A DNA stretch of 64,000 nucleotides from Bufo bufo (taxonomy: Eukaryota; Chordata; Amphibia; Anura; Bufonidae), in contig NC_053392.1 of the NCBI RefSeq assembly GCF_905171765.1, positions 400,699,899-400,763,898 on the forward strand, given 5' to 3'. The notes under the pieces were generated by a model. It was given only the letters and a program-made list of their open reading frames with translations, did no database searches and was not told where the DNA came from. Every line of letters starts with the position of its first letter. Within the stretch, counting starts at the first letter, position 1. Position numbers and translations under genes: made by a program. Shown piece by piece: positions 41,268-52,293 of the stretch.

Positions 41268-41969
41268 GCCCTCTTTAGGCATTTGTTTCTAGAACGGATT
41301 TGCGCCTGTGGCACCGTGCGACCTAGTCGCCGGGGCTTCCCCCAACGGCTCGTTACCACCGGTCTTGCAAGGGGGGAGAGGGCTGCCTTATGTAACGAAG
41401 AGCTGCTCGCGGTGAAATGGAGAGACAAGCGTGACGTTTACATGCTCTCCTCCATTCACGCAGACACGACAATCCAAATTGAGCGAGCAACCCGTGTCAT
41501 TGAAAAGCCCCTCTCAGTCCACGACTATAATTTGCTCATGGGAGGGGTGGACTTCAATGACCAGATGTTGTCTCCGTATTTAGTTTCCCGCAGAACCAGA
41601 CGCTGGTATAAGAAGATGTCTGTATATTTGATTCAATTGGCTCTGTATAATAGTTTTGTTCTCTACAGTAAGGCTGGGAGAACACGATCCTTCCTCAAAT
41701 TCCAGGAAGAGATCATCGAGAACCTCCTGTATCCAGAAGGTTCCGTGGCCCCATCCACCAGTGTAGTTAGCCGTCTACACGAGCGACATTTCCCCAATGT
41801 CGTTGCTGGTACCTCAACCCAACCGTCACCCCGAAAAAGATGTCGTGTCTGTAGCAGGAGTGGAATAAGGCGTGACACCCGCTATTTCTGTCCTGACTGT
41901 CCTGACCACCCTGCCCTATGCTTAGGAGAGTGTTTCCGGAAGTACCACACACAGGTACACCTAGCATAG
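41268..41969 (+). pseudogene. piggyBac transposase, C-terminal part (233 codons)
   Basis: Continues the frame broken at 35971. It begins ALFRHLFLERICACGTVRPS, shows WRDKRDVYMLSS, and carries the third catalytic aspartate in LLMGGVDFNDQM (about residue 512 of the 650 counted). RRWYKKMSVYLIQLALYNSFV follows. The C-terminus is a cysteine-rich zinc-finger-like domain (CRVCSRSGIRRDTRYFCPDC ... C...H), as usual for piggyBac transposases. Stop TAG at 41967-41969. No other lesion is visible in either half. Confidence 0.93.
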
Positions 41970-42233
41970 GGATCACATCTCACCAGGACAGGCACACAGG
42001 GCTATTAGGGCCCATTCACTCACAGCTGCTGCAAACGTCTCCTTTCACATGGGACAAAGTGCATAATGTACTTCGCCACATCTTTGGGCGATTTGACTTT
42101 GCACATTGACCCATGGGGAAGGAGAGGTTTGTTCTATAAAGGTAAAAAATAAAAAAAAATAAAAAACACCAGTAAGCAAAAAGGTTAATGTTTAGTTCAA
42201 AAAGTTAAAGTTTATATGTTCTCTTCCAAAGTT

Positions 42234-42239
42234 AATAAA
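42234..42239 (+). terminator. Candidate polyadenylation signal of the piggyBac gene
   Basis: AATAAA 265 bp after the transposase stop, followed within ~30 bp by a T-rich tract (42257-42288). Positional inference only. Confidence 0.4.
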
Positions 42240-42289
42240 ATTATTGTGTTGCGGCCTGGTTTTTTCTTTTTCTTTTTTTTTTTTTTACC

Positions 42290-42724
42290 TTCCAGGTGGA
42301 CCAACCGATCGACTAGCTGCAGCACTGATGTGCATTCTGACAGAAGCATTGCGCTGCTGTCAGATTACACGCAAGTCGGTGTATGCGGCGCTGCAAGACG
42401 AGATTTCTCCTCTGCAGTAAAAGATACGTTTGCCGAGGCATATGAGCTGAGGAGGTGGCGGTGTTCCTATGCTTTGGCAAACACTTTGTATATAAAAAAA
42501 AATAAAAAAATCCCGGCAATGATTTATTCATCCACATCGATTGATGTGAATGGAGAAATCTGGTTTGCCAGGGCATACGAGCTAAGTGGGTATGGATGTT
42601 GGGCGGAGCTCCTATGTCCTGGCAGACGCCTTTCCCCTCCTTTTTTTTTTTGGCAGAGATTTTTTCATCCACATTGATCGATGCGAATGAAGAAATCTGT
42701 GCCGTTCATTTTTTTCTTTCAGCC
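42290..42724 (+). repeat. Imperfect repeats in the piggyBac 3' region
   Basis: Repeated words such as TCATCCACATTGATCGATG / TCATCCACATCGATTGATG, GAATGGAGAAATCTG / GAATGAAGAAATCTG and GGCATATGAGCT / GGCATACGAGCT recur at ~130-150-bp steps. No convincing gene; the open frames here are A/T-run artefacts. Confidence 0.6.
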
Positions 42725-43038
42725 CAGAGGCTGATATTTAAAAGAAGAAAAACTACCACAAGAGGACACAGTTTTAAATTACAGGGGCATAGGTTTAAAA
42801 GTAATATAAGGAAGTATTACTTTACTGAGAGAGTAGTGGATGCATGGAATAGCCTTCCTGCAGAAGTGGTAGCTGCAAATACAGTGAAGGAGTTTAAGCA
42901 TGCATGGGATAGGCATAAGGCTATTCTTCATATAAGATAGGGCCAGGGACTATTAATAGGATTCAGATATATTGGGCAGACTAGATGGGCCAAATGGTTC
43001 TTATCTGCCGACACATTCTATGTTTCTATGTTTCTATG
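42725..43038 (+). mobile_element. 3' end of a CR1-like LINE, family b
   Basis: About 315 bp matching 32290-32588: the final codons (RKYYFTERVVDAWNSLPAEV), the 3' UTR with GGGCAGACTAGATGGGCCAA, and a TCTATGTT tail. Severe 5' truncation; it inserted in the piggyBac 3' region. Confidence 0.9.
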
Positions 43039-43552
43039 AACGAAAAAAAAAAATCTCATTTCCTGTATGCTCAATATAAGGAGAATAGCAGAAACTCCTA
43101 ATGCTGGGCATACATGTAATGATTGCGGAGACCCTCAAATGCCAGGGCAGTACAAACACCCCACAAATAACACCATTTTGGAAAGAAGACACCCCAAGGT
43201 ATTCGCTGAGGGGCATTTTGAGTCCATGAAAGATTGAAATTTTTGTCCCAAGTTAGCGGAAAGGGAGACTTTGTGAGAAAAAAATCAAAAAAAATCAATT
43301 TCCGCTAACTTGTGCCAAAATTTTTTTTTTCTTTCCAAAATGGGGTCACATGTGGGGTATTTATACTGCCCTGGCATTTTAGGGGCCCCAAAGCGTGAGA
43401 AGAAGTCTGGTATCCAAATGTCTAAAAATGCCCTCCTGAAAGGAATTTGGGCACCTTTGCCCACCTAGGCTTCAAAAAAGTGTCACACATTCCAAAGAGC
43501 ACCTTTCGGATTTCACAGGTCATTTACCTACTTACCACACATTTGGGCCCCT
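43039..43552 (+). other. piggyBac 3' region, diverged repeats outside the main palindrome
   Basis: Contains further diverged copies of the palindrome's words (ATTTTGGAAAGAAGACACCC at 43173 and CAAAATGGGGTCACATGTGG at 43336). No gene. Confidence 0.6.
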
Positions 43553-44622
43553 AGAATGCCAGGGCAGTATAACTACCCCACAAGTGACCCCATTTTGGAA
43601 AGAAGACACCCCAAGGTATTCGCTGATGGGCATAGCGAGTTCATAGAATTTTTTATTTTTTGTCACAAGTTAGTGGAAAATGATGATTTTTTTTATTTTA
43701 TTTTTTTCTTACAAAGTCTCATATTCCACTAACTTGTGACAAAAAATAAAAACTTCCATGAACTCACTATGCCCATCAGCGAATACCTTGGGGTGTCTTC
43801 TTTCCAAAATGGGGTCACTTGTGGGGTAGTTATACTGCCCTGCCATTCTAGGGGCCCAAATGTGTGGTAAGGAGTTTGAAATCAAATTCTGTAAAAAATG
43901 GCCAGTGAAATCCGAAAGGTGCTCTTTGGAATGTGGGCCCCTTTGTCCACCTAAGCTGCAAAAAAGTGTCACACATGTGGTATCTCCGTATTCAGGAGAA
44001 GTTGGGGAATGTGTTTTGGGGTGTCATTTTACATATACCCATGCTGGGTGAGAGAAATATCTTGGCAAAAGACAACTTTTCCCATTTTTTTTATACAAAG
44101 TTGTCTTTTGCCAAGATATTTCTCTCACCCAGCATGGGTATATGTAAAATGACACCCCAAAACACATTCCCCAACTTCTCCTGAATAGGGAGATACCACA
44201 TGTGTGACACTTTTTTGCAGCTTAGGTGGGCAAAGGGGCCCACATTCCAAAGAGCACCTTTCGGATTTCACCGGCCATTTTTTACAGAATTTGATTTCAA
44301 ACTCCTTAGCACACATTTGGGCCCCTAGAATGGCAGGGCAGTATAACTACCCCACAAGTGACCCCATTTTGGAAAGAAGACACCCCAAGGTATTCCCTGA
44401 TGGGCATAGTGAGTTCATGGAAGTTTTTATTTTTTGTCACAAGTTAGTGGAATATGAGACTTTGTAAGAAAAAAAATAAAAAATCATAATTTTCCGCTAA
44501 CTTGTGACAAAAAATAAAAAGTTCTATGAACTCACTATGCCCATCAGCGAATACCTTAGGGTGTCTACTTTCCGAAATGGGGTCATTTGTGGGGTGTTTG
44601 TACTGTCTGGCCATTGTAGAAC
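43553..44622. repeat. Very long near-perfect palindrome in the piggyBac 3' region (arms ~525 bp)
   Basis: The centre is at about 44088. The left arm ends GCAAAAGACAACTTT at 44079, the right arm starts AAAGTTGTCTTTTGC at 44097, and a 17-nt spacer lies between. The inner ~380 bp of each arm differ at few positions; the outer ~140 bp are more diverged. Matching words such as ACCCCATTTTGGAAAGAAGA occur in opposite orientation at both ends. Frames of 87 codons on opposite strands (43709-43972, 44204-44467) are mirror images, not genes. Confidence 0.93.
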
Positions 44623-45079
44623 CTCAGGAAACATGACAGGTGCTCAGAAAGTCAGAGCTGCTTCAAAAAGCGGAAATTCACATTTTTGTACCATAGTTTG
44701 TAAACGCTATAACTTTTACCGAAACCATTTTTTTTTACCCAAACATTTTTTTTTTATCAAAGACATGTAGAACAATAAATTTAGAGCAAAATTTATATAT
44801 GGATCTCGTTTTTTTTGCAAAATTTTACAACTGAAAGTGAAAAATGTCATTTTTTTGCAAAAAAATCGTTAAATTTCGATTAATAAAAAAAAAAGTAAAA
44901 ATGTCAGCAGCAATGAAATACCACCAAATGAAAGCTCTATTAGTGAGAAGAAAAGGAGGTAAAATTCATTTGGGTGGTAAGTTGCATGACCGAGCAATAA
45001 ACGGTGAAAGTAGTGTAGTGCAGAAGTGTAAAAAGTGGCCTGGTCTTTCAGGGTGTTTAAGCTATGGGGGCTGAGGTGG
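44623..45079 (+). other. piggyBac right terminal segment
   Basis: Non-coding A/T-rich sequence to the right end GGGGGCTGAGGTGG, followed by TTAA at 45080-45083. Confidence 0.75.
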
Positions 45080-45083
45080 TTAA

Positions 45084-46895
45084 AGGGGTTGTGCGAGTTA
45101 TGAAAAAAAAATATATAGTACTGTAAATATGATGGTTAGCAATATATAACTAAGCTAAGCAATTTTTAGGTAAAAAATATATATTTCCTCATTTCCCTGG
45201 TTCTTTTCTGGCCCTTTACCTGCAATAACAACAATCTCTGCCCTCCCCCTTCTCTGCAAAGGGAGTGAATAAGTCTGCCCTGAGTGAAATGTCTGCCTGC
45301 TGGGATATTCAGCAGCATGTTTTATGTGTAGGACTACAAGTCCCAGCCGTACAATGACACTGCTGATACACACAGGATCTTCCCCCTACCTGTTCTTGTG
45401 CAATGCTCTGTAGAACTCCTCCAGTCTGTCAGCTCCTGTGCCCAGCATATGAATCCCCACTGCCTGAAGCTACTCAGTAAAGCCTTCAGCCCTGAGTCTG
45501 TGCTGCTGAAGGAATAAGATAACAATGCACCTAGAAAAGTATATGCAAGCATTATATATGGACAAAGTCCTCACTCTGATGTGATAAATTCTGAGACACT
45601 TAGCCAATATATTTTGATCAAAACACATCTGTTCCCACCTACAGTACCAAGTGCCAAGGTGGTCTCAGGTCAGGCGGGTCCTACTCTAAACCTAAACCTA
45701 CCTAAGCCATTGGGCTTCTATGTTCAGGAGCGCAGACCCCGCACATATGGTGTGCTGCTCCTAGTCACTTCTATGTGCATCAAGCAACCAATGGGAGGAG
45801 GAGCAAGCACACCTATATGTACCCCCTAATCAAGGCGGTCTATGAGATAGGAAGGGCAAAAGTGCAAAGGACTGCTACTCCCAAGATAAAATAGGAGAGC
45901 ATTCACACTTGAAGGTGCCACTCCCTGAAGCATATACTACATAAACAAAAAAAATCACAGAAAAAACAAAGATAAAAACATCCTGCACGGTATGATATAT
46001 AAATGTGCATTATTATCTTATTTCTGTGATTTTCTTCAATAATATGGCTAGGGACATCCGCACATTTATATATCATACCATGCAGGATGTTTTTATCTTT
46101 GTTTTTTCTGTGATTTTTTTTTGTTTATGTAGTATATGCTTGAGGAAGTGGCACCTTCAAGTGATAATGTGCTCCTATTTTATCTTGGGAGTAGCATTCC
46201 TTTGCACTTTTGCCCTTCCTATCTCATACACCGCCTTGATTAGGTTGTACGTATAGGTGTGCTTGCTCCTCCATCCATTGGTTGCTTGATGCACATAGAC
46301 GCCCAATAGCTTAGGTAAGTTTAGCGTAGGACCCGCCTGACCTGAGACCACCTTGGCGCTTGGTAGGTGGGCACAGATGTGTTTTGATCAAAATATATTG
46401 TCTAAGTGTCTCAGAATTTATCATATTAGAGTGAGGACTTTGTCCATATATAATGCTTGCATCTACTTTACTAAGTGCATTATTATATTATTTCTGTGAT
46501 TTTCTTCAATAATATGGCTAGGGACATCCGCACATTTATAGATCATACCGTGCAGGATGTTTTTATCTTTTTTTTTTCTGTGATTTTTTTTTGTCCTGCT
46601 GAAGGGGTTAAAGTTTTTCCTGAAGAATCCATGGAGAGAGCAGACCGCAGCAGTCGCCTATGCAGGGGGGTGTGGCCAGCACAGTGACATCTCGTGTACA
46701 GATACATATCTGCTCTCTCAGGCTTGTGCACGAATCATCATCAGAGCAGGGAGAGAGGCTGACATCACAGGTCATATGACCCTAAGTGAAAGCTGAGAAA
46801 GCAGCCACTGCAGATGCAGTAACTGCATGGTAAAGCCTTAACATTTGATTAGTTAGGAACATACAAAGAACAAAAAAATTACTCGGACGACCCCT
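45084..46895. mobile_element. TTAA-flanked MITE-like element with an inner foldback
   Basis: Outer ends AGGGGTTGTGCGAGT (left) and, inverted on the right, AGGGGTCGTCCGAGTAAT, with TTAA at 45080-45083 and 46896-46899. No transposase. It holds an independent foldback at about 45540-46465, so two elements are nested. Confidence 0.82.
45540..46596. repeat. Foldback element with ~400-460-bp arms
   Basis: The left arm (45545-46008) and right arm (46060-46460) are inverted copies with indels: GCAAGCATTATATATGGACA versus TCCATATATAATGCTTGC, and CACCTTGGCGCTTGGTAGG versus CCAAGTGCCAAGGTGG. The spacer is ~51 nt. A third partial copy of the centre follows at 46477-46596 (GTGCATTATTATATTATTTC). Non-coding. 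Confidence 0.88.
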
Positions 46896-46899
46896 TTAA

Positions 46900-49112
46900 T
46901 CACCCTTTTCCATCCCTTTCAGGAGAAGCAGGTGTGGGCTGTTCCTACTTCATGATTTGAGAGTGTAGACTACTGTGTGAGGAGGGAGGTAGTAAGTTCA
47001 TGTGCTTTCTCTTTAGGCCTCCAGAGACTAGCCAATCTCTGTGGAAGTTACGACTTCTGCTATAGCAAGAAAATAGATAAATAAAGAACTTAGAATCTGC
47101 ATGGCCTAGCATTAGAGTCAACAAGGTAACCTGCAGCTACAGCTGCTTGTGGGAGATTACAGTTAAGACACCTATCACACTTAACCACTTCCTGACCAAA
47201 CATGCCTGTAAAGACCTGTATCTCACAGTGGACATAACATCCATAATTGCCAGATTACAATTACAGACAGAGATTCTAGTGAGAGAGAGTTTAGAAAGAT
47301 AGCATACCAAGAGTGCCATTATTTGCCACTTTGCCAGCCTCTACACCTTGCTATTTGGGGAAAGAATTTGCACTGTGTTCGGACTGTTGTTCGATGTGCT
47401 ACAACCCCTATTTTGCTCTCAGTAAAAAGAAACATTTATTTTTCTAACTCTAGCCTGGTTTTTTGACTCTTATTACACCATACACTGGCCATTGCACCTT
47501 GCATTACATGCCCTGCTTTGCATCCATGTGGAATGTTAACATTATGGGCACCCGAATGATCAGGCAGGAAACTCCAGCATCAGGGAAGAACAGTTGTGCC
47601 CTCCATTAATTGCGTCAGTCCTAGGGAGCAACAGCCTGAGAGAGACTACCAAGACACATCATATTGTTAGAGCCACTAACACTCTGATCATGGGCTGCTG
47701 CATAAGCACTGTGGAACAGATGACTTACCTAGTACCCGGGGTGCACTGTGTTGAAACTCAGATCTGATTGTTACCAGCTCCCACTTCAAGCACTATGGAT
47801 ATGGGGCTTGCTGGGTGATTTAGATCCACAAAACATCTTGCTGGATTTGTTTCTTTTTTAGCAGTCCAGTATCCAGTGTGCGCTTTGTTGAAACTCAGAT
47901 CATAGCTATGCTGGCTTCCACTTTAAGCACAATGGCTTTGCAGCTTGCTGGATGATTTAGTTCCATAAAAATCTTTCTGGATAAGTTTCTCTTTCAGCGG
48001 TCTGCACAATGAGTTGATGGATTATTACAATGCATTTACTAGTTAGATGTTATTAGATGTTGTTAGGTGTTGTATATGTGTGCAGCAAGTCCAGGAGGTG
48101 CCAGAATGGAGGATGGTAGTGGTAGTAGCTTTTGGCTGTCATAGGCTATCACAGTGGATCCCTGGTACCGTGCAGTGTAAAGAGGGCACATCCTTTATTC
48201 CCTCAGGACAGACCCAGGTTCTGGGGCTCCTGCCTGATGCCAATAGAAGTGCCCATGTTATGTAATTGTATGGGTGCAAGGCAGAGCATGTAGAGTGTGC
48301 AATGGCTGGACTATTGTGTCGGAGTCAATAACCAGGCCATTTTTAATAGAATAAATGTCTCTTTTTACTGTAGCGCAAAATGGGATCTGGTAGCAAAAAC
48401 ACAGTACTCACAATATACAGTGTGAATCTATCCAAATAGTTTTGTATGGATTTGAGCAAGGTAGGAAATTATCGTACTCTTTCCTCTCTATCTTTCTCAA
48501 GTCTCTGCAGAATCAATGGCTGGCAATTTCACTTTTACAATAGTGCTTGTAATATGCAACTACGGTTTACAAGTTTTTTTTTAAAAAGCAAGACTGGCCA
48601 AGTTGTGTCCAAATGTGAAGGGTGTCTTAACAGTTTTCCCCTCATTGCAGTAAAGTCAAAATAGCTCAGGTAGCAGAACACATCACTGACTCAGCCGTGC
48701 AGATTTCTAAACGTTCTTGTCTCTTTCTGTCTTTCTTGTATTGTGTACATCATTCAGATATTGGTAAGTCTCTGTATTTTTAGTCCAGTTCTGTGAGGAA
48801 TAGTACATGGAGTTGCCAACTCACTCTTCTTTTGTTTACTCACAATTAACTGTAACTGAGCTAGGGGCAGATCCAGTGCTGAAAAATAGTCTGACATGGA
48901 TACACTATGGAGCAGACCCTGCCACTTTTACAGAGAGCCATACAATTCGACTTCAGAATTAAGACCCTCATTTTTTTTCTACCCTCATTCCTCCCCGATA
49001 TTCGCCAGAATCAAATCACCAAGAATTTGGATTTGGATGCAACTCAAATTTGAGAACTTTGAGTTGAATTCAATTTGTTTACAAGTCACTCATTTCTAGT
49101 ATATTGTAATGG
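46900..49112. other. Unassigned 2.2 kb, no gene seen
   Basis: Frames are short and low-scoring in both strands. At 47181, TTAACCACTTCCTGACC closely resembles the piggyBac left end at 33765, so a relic MITE end may sit there. Imperfect duplication: 47720-47830 and 47870-47985 share GTTGAAACTCAGATC, AGCACTATGG/AGCACAATGG and GCTTGCTGG(G/A)TGATTTAG. Confidence 0.5.
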
Positions 49113-49515
49113 TTTAAAGGATTTCTGTCAGCAGATGTGCCTGCACTGCTGAGAAAAAATTATGTTTTAATATATAAAAATGAGCCTCTAGGGCTAACAG
49201 GGGCATTACCATTTCACCTAGAGGCTCTGCAATCTCTGCAGCTCCCACACCCTCTCCAATTTGATTGACAGGCCCAGGCATGATGATGTTTTCACTGCCT
49301 GGCCCTTTGAATCAAAGAGAGAGCTCAGCACTTGCAGAGAGAGTAGAGCCGCTAGTGTAACTCAACGTCCCATTGCTCCTAGATGCTCATTTGCATATAT
49401 TAAAACATATATTTTTTCAGTAATCTGGACACATATGAACATGGGACCAACACAGATGCCTTCCGCTGCCGAGCCCAAATGCAACAGATCAGCCAGTTTC
49501 ATAGGTACAAATCTG
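49113..49515. mobile_element. Diverged TTAA-type MITE
   Basis: Starts TTAAAGGATTTCTGTCAGCAG and has inverted internal words (GTTTTAATATATAAAAATGA versus TCATTTGCATATATTAAAAC; AGCCTCTAGG versus CCTAGATGCT). The right end is decayed. Weak, structure-based call. Confidence 0.4.
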
Positions 49516-50955
49516 CCGATGGAGGTTGCAAATCTTCAAAAAAACTGATGAACATCCATTCATACACCTTCCATCAATTAGGGGGGTGGATGTTTAGTAT
49601 TCCAAATGCACACAGATGGCATCTGTAAGTTGTTATCCACAAGTTTAACTAAAAGCCAATTGGTCAGGCCCATATTATTAAATCAGACAGGTTGATCCAG
49701 CACACATGTATTGACACCCTATTATCCCCCAACATCACAAGGCCTGGCTGTATCCTGTAAACGCAATAAATATGAAGTACTAGTTGGTACTAGTTTGCCA
49801 AAATGTCAAAGCTTATCCATATACTAAAATCAAAATAATTTCTAACTTGTATAGTTTATAGTCTTACAAGTTACACTATAAATATTTACCCATAAAGATA
49901 GCGAGGGGAACATATCATAGAATTTATCATAGACCAGTGTTTTATGCTGGTCTACGATATCTCCATCCACTGCCAGACGCTGCGCCAAATTTATGAGGCT
50001 CAGGCTTCGTCATAAATTAGGCGCAACTTTGGCAGTTTGTGCGCCTAAAGTAAAATCTACTCCAACCCCTAGCTGGCATACATTTCAGTCTTCCTTAAGA
50101 AGAAAAATATGCCAAGACGACTGTCTACGCCCCTCCCCACTCTCACCAATCCCCTTTTCAGGAAAGTGGCGAGAGTGCAGAGAAATTACACTTGTGCAAC
50201 AAGTTTTGCACAAATGGGATTAAAAGAGTTGCAAATACAATGTTTGTGACATTCTAAGACCAGAAAACTAGCGTGGAGGGAAAGATAAATTCCCAACAGC
50301 ATTCTGAGTGAAATTATTTCTTGTAGTTTCAAAGTGGTAGAGAAACAAGGTAAAACACTCAGCAACATGCTATCTAGTTTATTTTCTACTATAGAAAGTC
50401 AAAAAATATGTTTGATGAAAAAGTTTATTTTTAAATGGTTTACGATGTAATGTTTGCCAGTATGCTGTGAAAAAAACTAGACATTTTTAGTGCAGGTACA
50501 TCATTTGACTATAAATGTTTCTTCAATTGTGACACTAATCATGTTGTTTGTAAAATAGACTGCATCACATTTAATAAATCTTATGTGGGATGCAGAACCA
50601 AAAAAATACAATACAATAATTTTAGAACATCTTTCTTATATATTGCAAAAGGCCACCCACCATAAAGGTTCAGGATTAGCAAACATTTTATAGGTACACA
50701 TTCAGGATCACTTGATTCATTCTGATTTCAAGGCATAGAAAAGGTATTTGAACCACATTGTGGAAGAAACTGAAAAAAAAAAACATGTTGATCATGTGTA
50801 TGAAAACTGGATATTCAGCAGATTTCAATTTTAAAAGCGACTTTTTGTACATCTAATAAGATATAATATTATGAAGGGTTACACTGGCCTTATTTGTCTA
50901 CATGGTATACTATTTTGGCAAATCCACTCTCTGTGTTTTGTTTCTTTACTGATTA
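49516..50955. other. Unassigned 1.4 kb, no gene seen
   Basis: A/T-rich, without long frames. A short inverted motif (TAGACCAGTGTTTTATGCTGGTCTA, arms TAGACCAG/CTGGTCTA) lies near 49931-49955, and TTGGCGC-type words near 49985-50030. Nothing assignable. Confidence 0.5.
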
Positions 50956-51109
50956 CTGATTAATAGAGTTGAGCGGACACCTGGATGTTCGGGATTCGAC
51001 AAGTTCGGCCGAACTTGAAAAAAAAGTTCGGGTTCAGGACCCGAACTTGACCCCGAACCCGAACCCCATTGAAGTCAATGGGTACCCGAACTTTTGGGCA
51101 CTAAAATGG

Positions 51110-51390
51110 CTCTAAGATAGTCCTGGAAAGGGCTAGAGGGCTGCAAAAGGCATCAAAATGTGCTTAAGAGCATGGCAACTGTTTTGCAAACAAATGTGGA
51201 TAGGGAAATGACATAAAATAACATAAAATACAGAAAAATTAAAAATAACAATCTGGATCTAGAAGTAGGAGGCTGAGGAGGCGGTGGATGTGGCGGTGTA
51301 GGTTGACGTGGCGGTGTAAGTGGAAGCGGCGGTGAAGGAGGAATAGGTAGCCAACACTGATTTGTGTTATTTTTTATTTTTAAATTCATG
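51110..51390. repeat. Direct repeat flanking the hAT-B 3' array, left copy
   Basis: GGCTAGAGGGCTGCAAAAGG, TGTGCTTAAGAGCATGGCAA and a GGAGGCGG-rich run (51270-51355) recur at about 51895-52170 in the same order, so the 92-bp array lies between two copies of this ~260-bp unit. Confidence 0.8.
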
Positions 51391-51394
51391 TCGC

Positions 51395-51850
51395 CCAGCA
51401 ATAGAACAGACGATTTTGAGAGATTTAGGCCCCTGTCACACAGGCACAACAGGGGTTCATTCACGGCAAAAGGGGGTTCATGTCACCCAGCAATAGAACA
51501 GAGGATTTTGAGAGATTTAGGCCCCTGTCACCAAGGCAAAGCAGGGGTTCATTCACGGCAAAAGGGGGTTCATGTCACCCAGCAATAGAACAGAGGATTT
51601 TGAGAGATTTAGGCCCCTGTCACACAGGCACAACAGGGGTTCATTCACGGCAAAAATGGGTTCATGTCACCTAGCAATAGAACAGAGGATTTTGAGAGAT
51701 TTAGGCCCCTGTCACCCAGGCACAGCAGGGGTTCATTCACGGCAAATGTCACCCAGCAATAGAACAGAGGATTTTGAGAGATTTAGGCCCCTGTCACCCA
51801 GGCACAGCAGGGGTTCATTGACGGCAAAAATGGTAAAATGTCACCCGACA
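51395..51850. repeat. 92-bp tandem array downstream of the hAT-B transposase (about 5 copies)
   Basis: Units carry CACCCAGCAATAGAACAGAG, TTTTGAGAGATTTAGGCCCC and AGGGGTTCATTCACGGCAAA. The AGATTTAGGCC...ACCCAG...CAG core resembles the DLGLWTQTEERG-type monomers of the hAT-A 93-bp array (GTGATTTAGGCCTTTGGACC), so the arrays are probably homologous. Confidence 0.9.
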
Positions 51851-51894
51851 ATTGAAAATAAGAATTTTTTCAATTAAGGGCACTAAAATATGCA

Positions 51895-52170
51895 CTTTTT
51901 TAAATTAAAATGGCTCTAAAACTGTCCTTGAAAAGGCTAGAGGGATGTAAAAGGCAGTAAAATGTGCTTAAGAGCATGGCAACTGCTCTGCAAACAAATC
52001 TGGATAGGGAAATAACTTAAAATAAAGTAAAATAACTAAAAATTACAAATTATTAACCTGCAACTCAGAAAAGGAGGTGGATATGGAGTCGGAGGTTGAG
52101 GAGGCGGTGAATGTGGTGTTGTAGGTGGAGGCAGCAATGGAGGAGGAGGAGGTAGCCAACAATGTTTTTT
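51895..52170. repeat. Direct repeat flanking the hAT-B 3' array, right copy
   Basis: Second copy of 51110-51390, ending in a poly-T run at 52166-52184. Confidence 0.8.
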
Positions 52171-52293
52171 TTTTTTTTTTTATTGGGTTAGGTAGCCCCC
52201 AAAATATTGGGACAAATAAAAAAAAGAAAACAAAGAATAATTGCACTTGACTTGAGTACAATAATGTATGTTTGATGGTGGTAAAAATGTCTA

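Larger units (their letters stand above)
33769..45079 (+). mobile_element. piggyBac element carrying a nested gypsy element and a LINE fragment
   Basis: TTAA-flanked, with ends CCACCTCCTGACC and GGCTGAGGTGG (imperfect inverted repeat). After removal of the gypsy insertion (5.3 kb) and the LINE fragment (0.3 kb), the element is about 5.7 kb: a hairpin-rich 5' segment, one 650-codon transposase, and a 3' segment dominated by a very long palindrome. The transposase is undamaged apart from the gypsy insertion. The right TTAA is shared with the next MITE (45084-46895), so this element inserted at that MITE's edge. Confidence 0.9.

Noticed and set aside
42216..42677. 153-codon frame in the piggyBac 3' region
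   Set aside because: Runs through homopolymer tracts and imperfect repeats; no domain.
43709..44467. Two 87-codon frames on opposite strands
   Set aside because: Mirror images produced by the long palindrome, not genes.
46900..50955. Search for host exons, tRNA or snRNA genes
   Set aside because: I found no open frame with a recognisable domain, no convincing splice-site-bounded exon and no tRNA-like A/B boxes; small conserved elements could be missed by eye.
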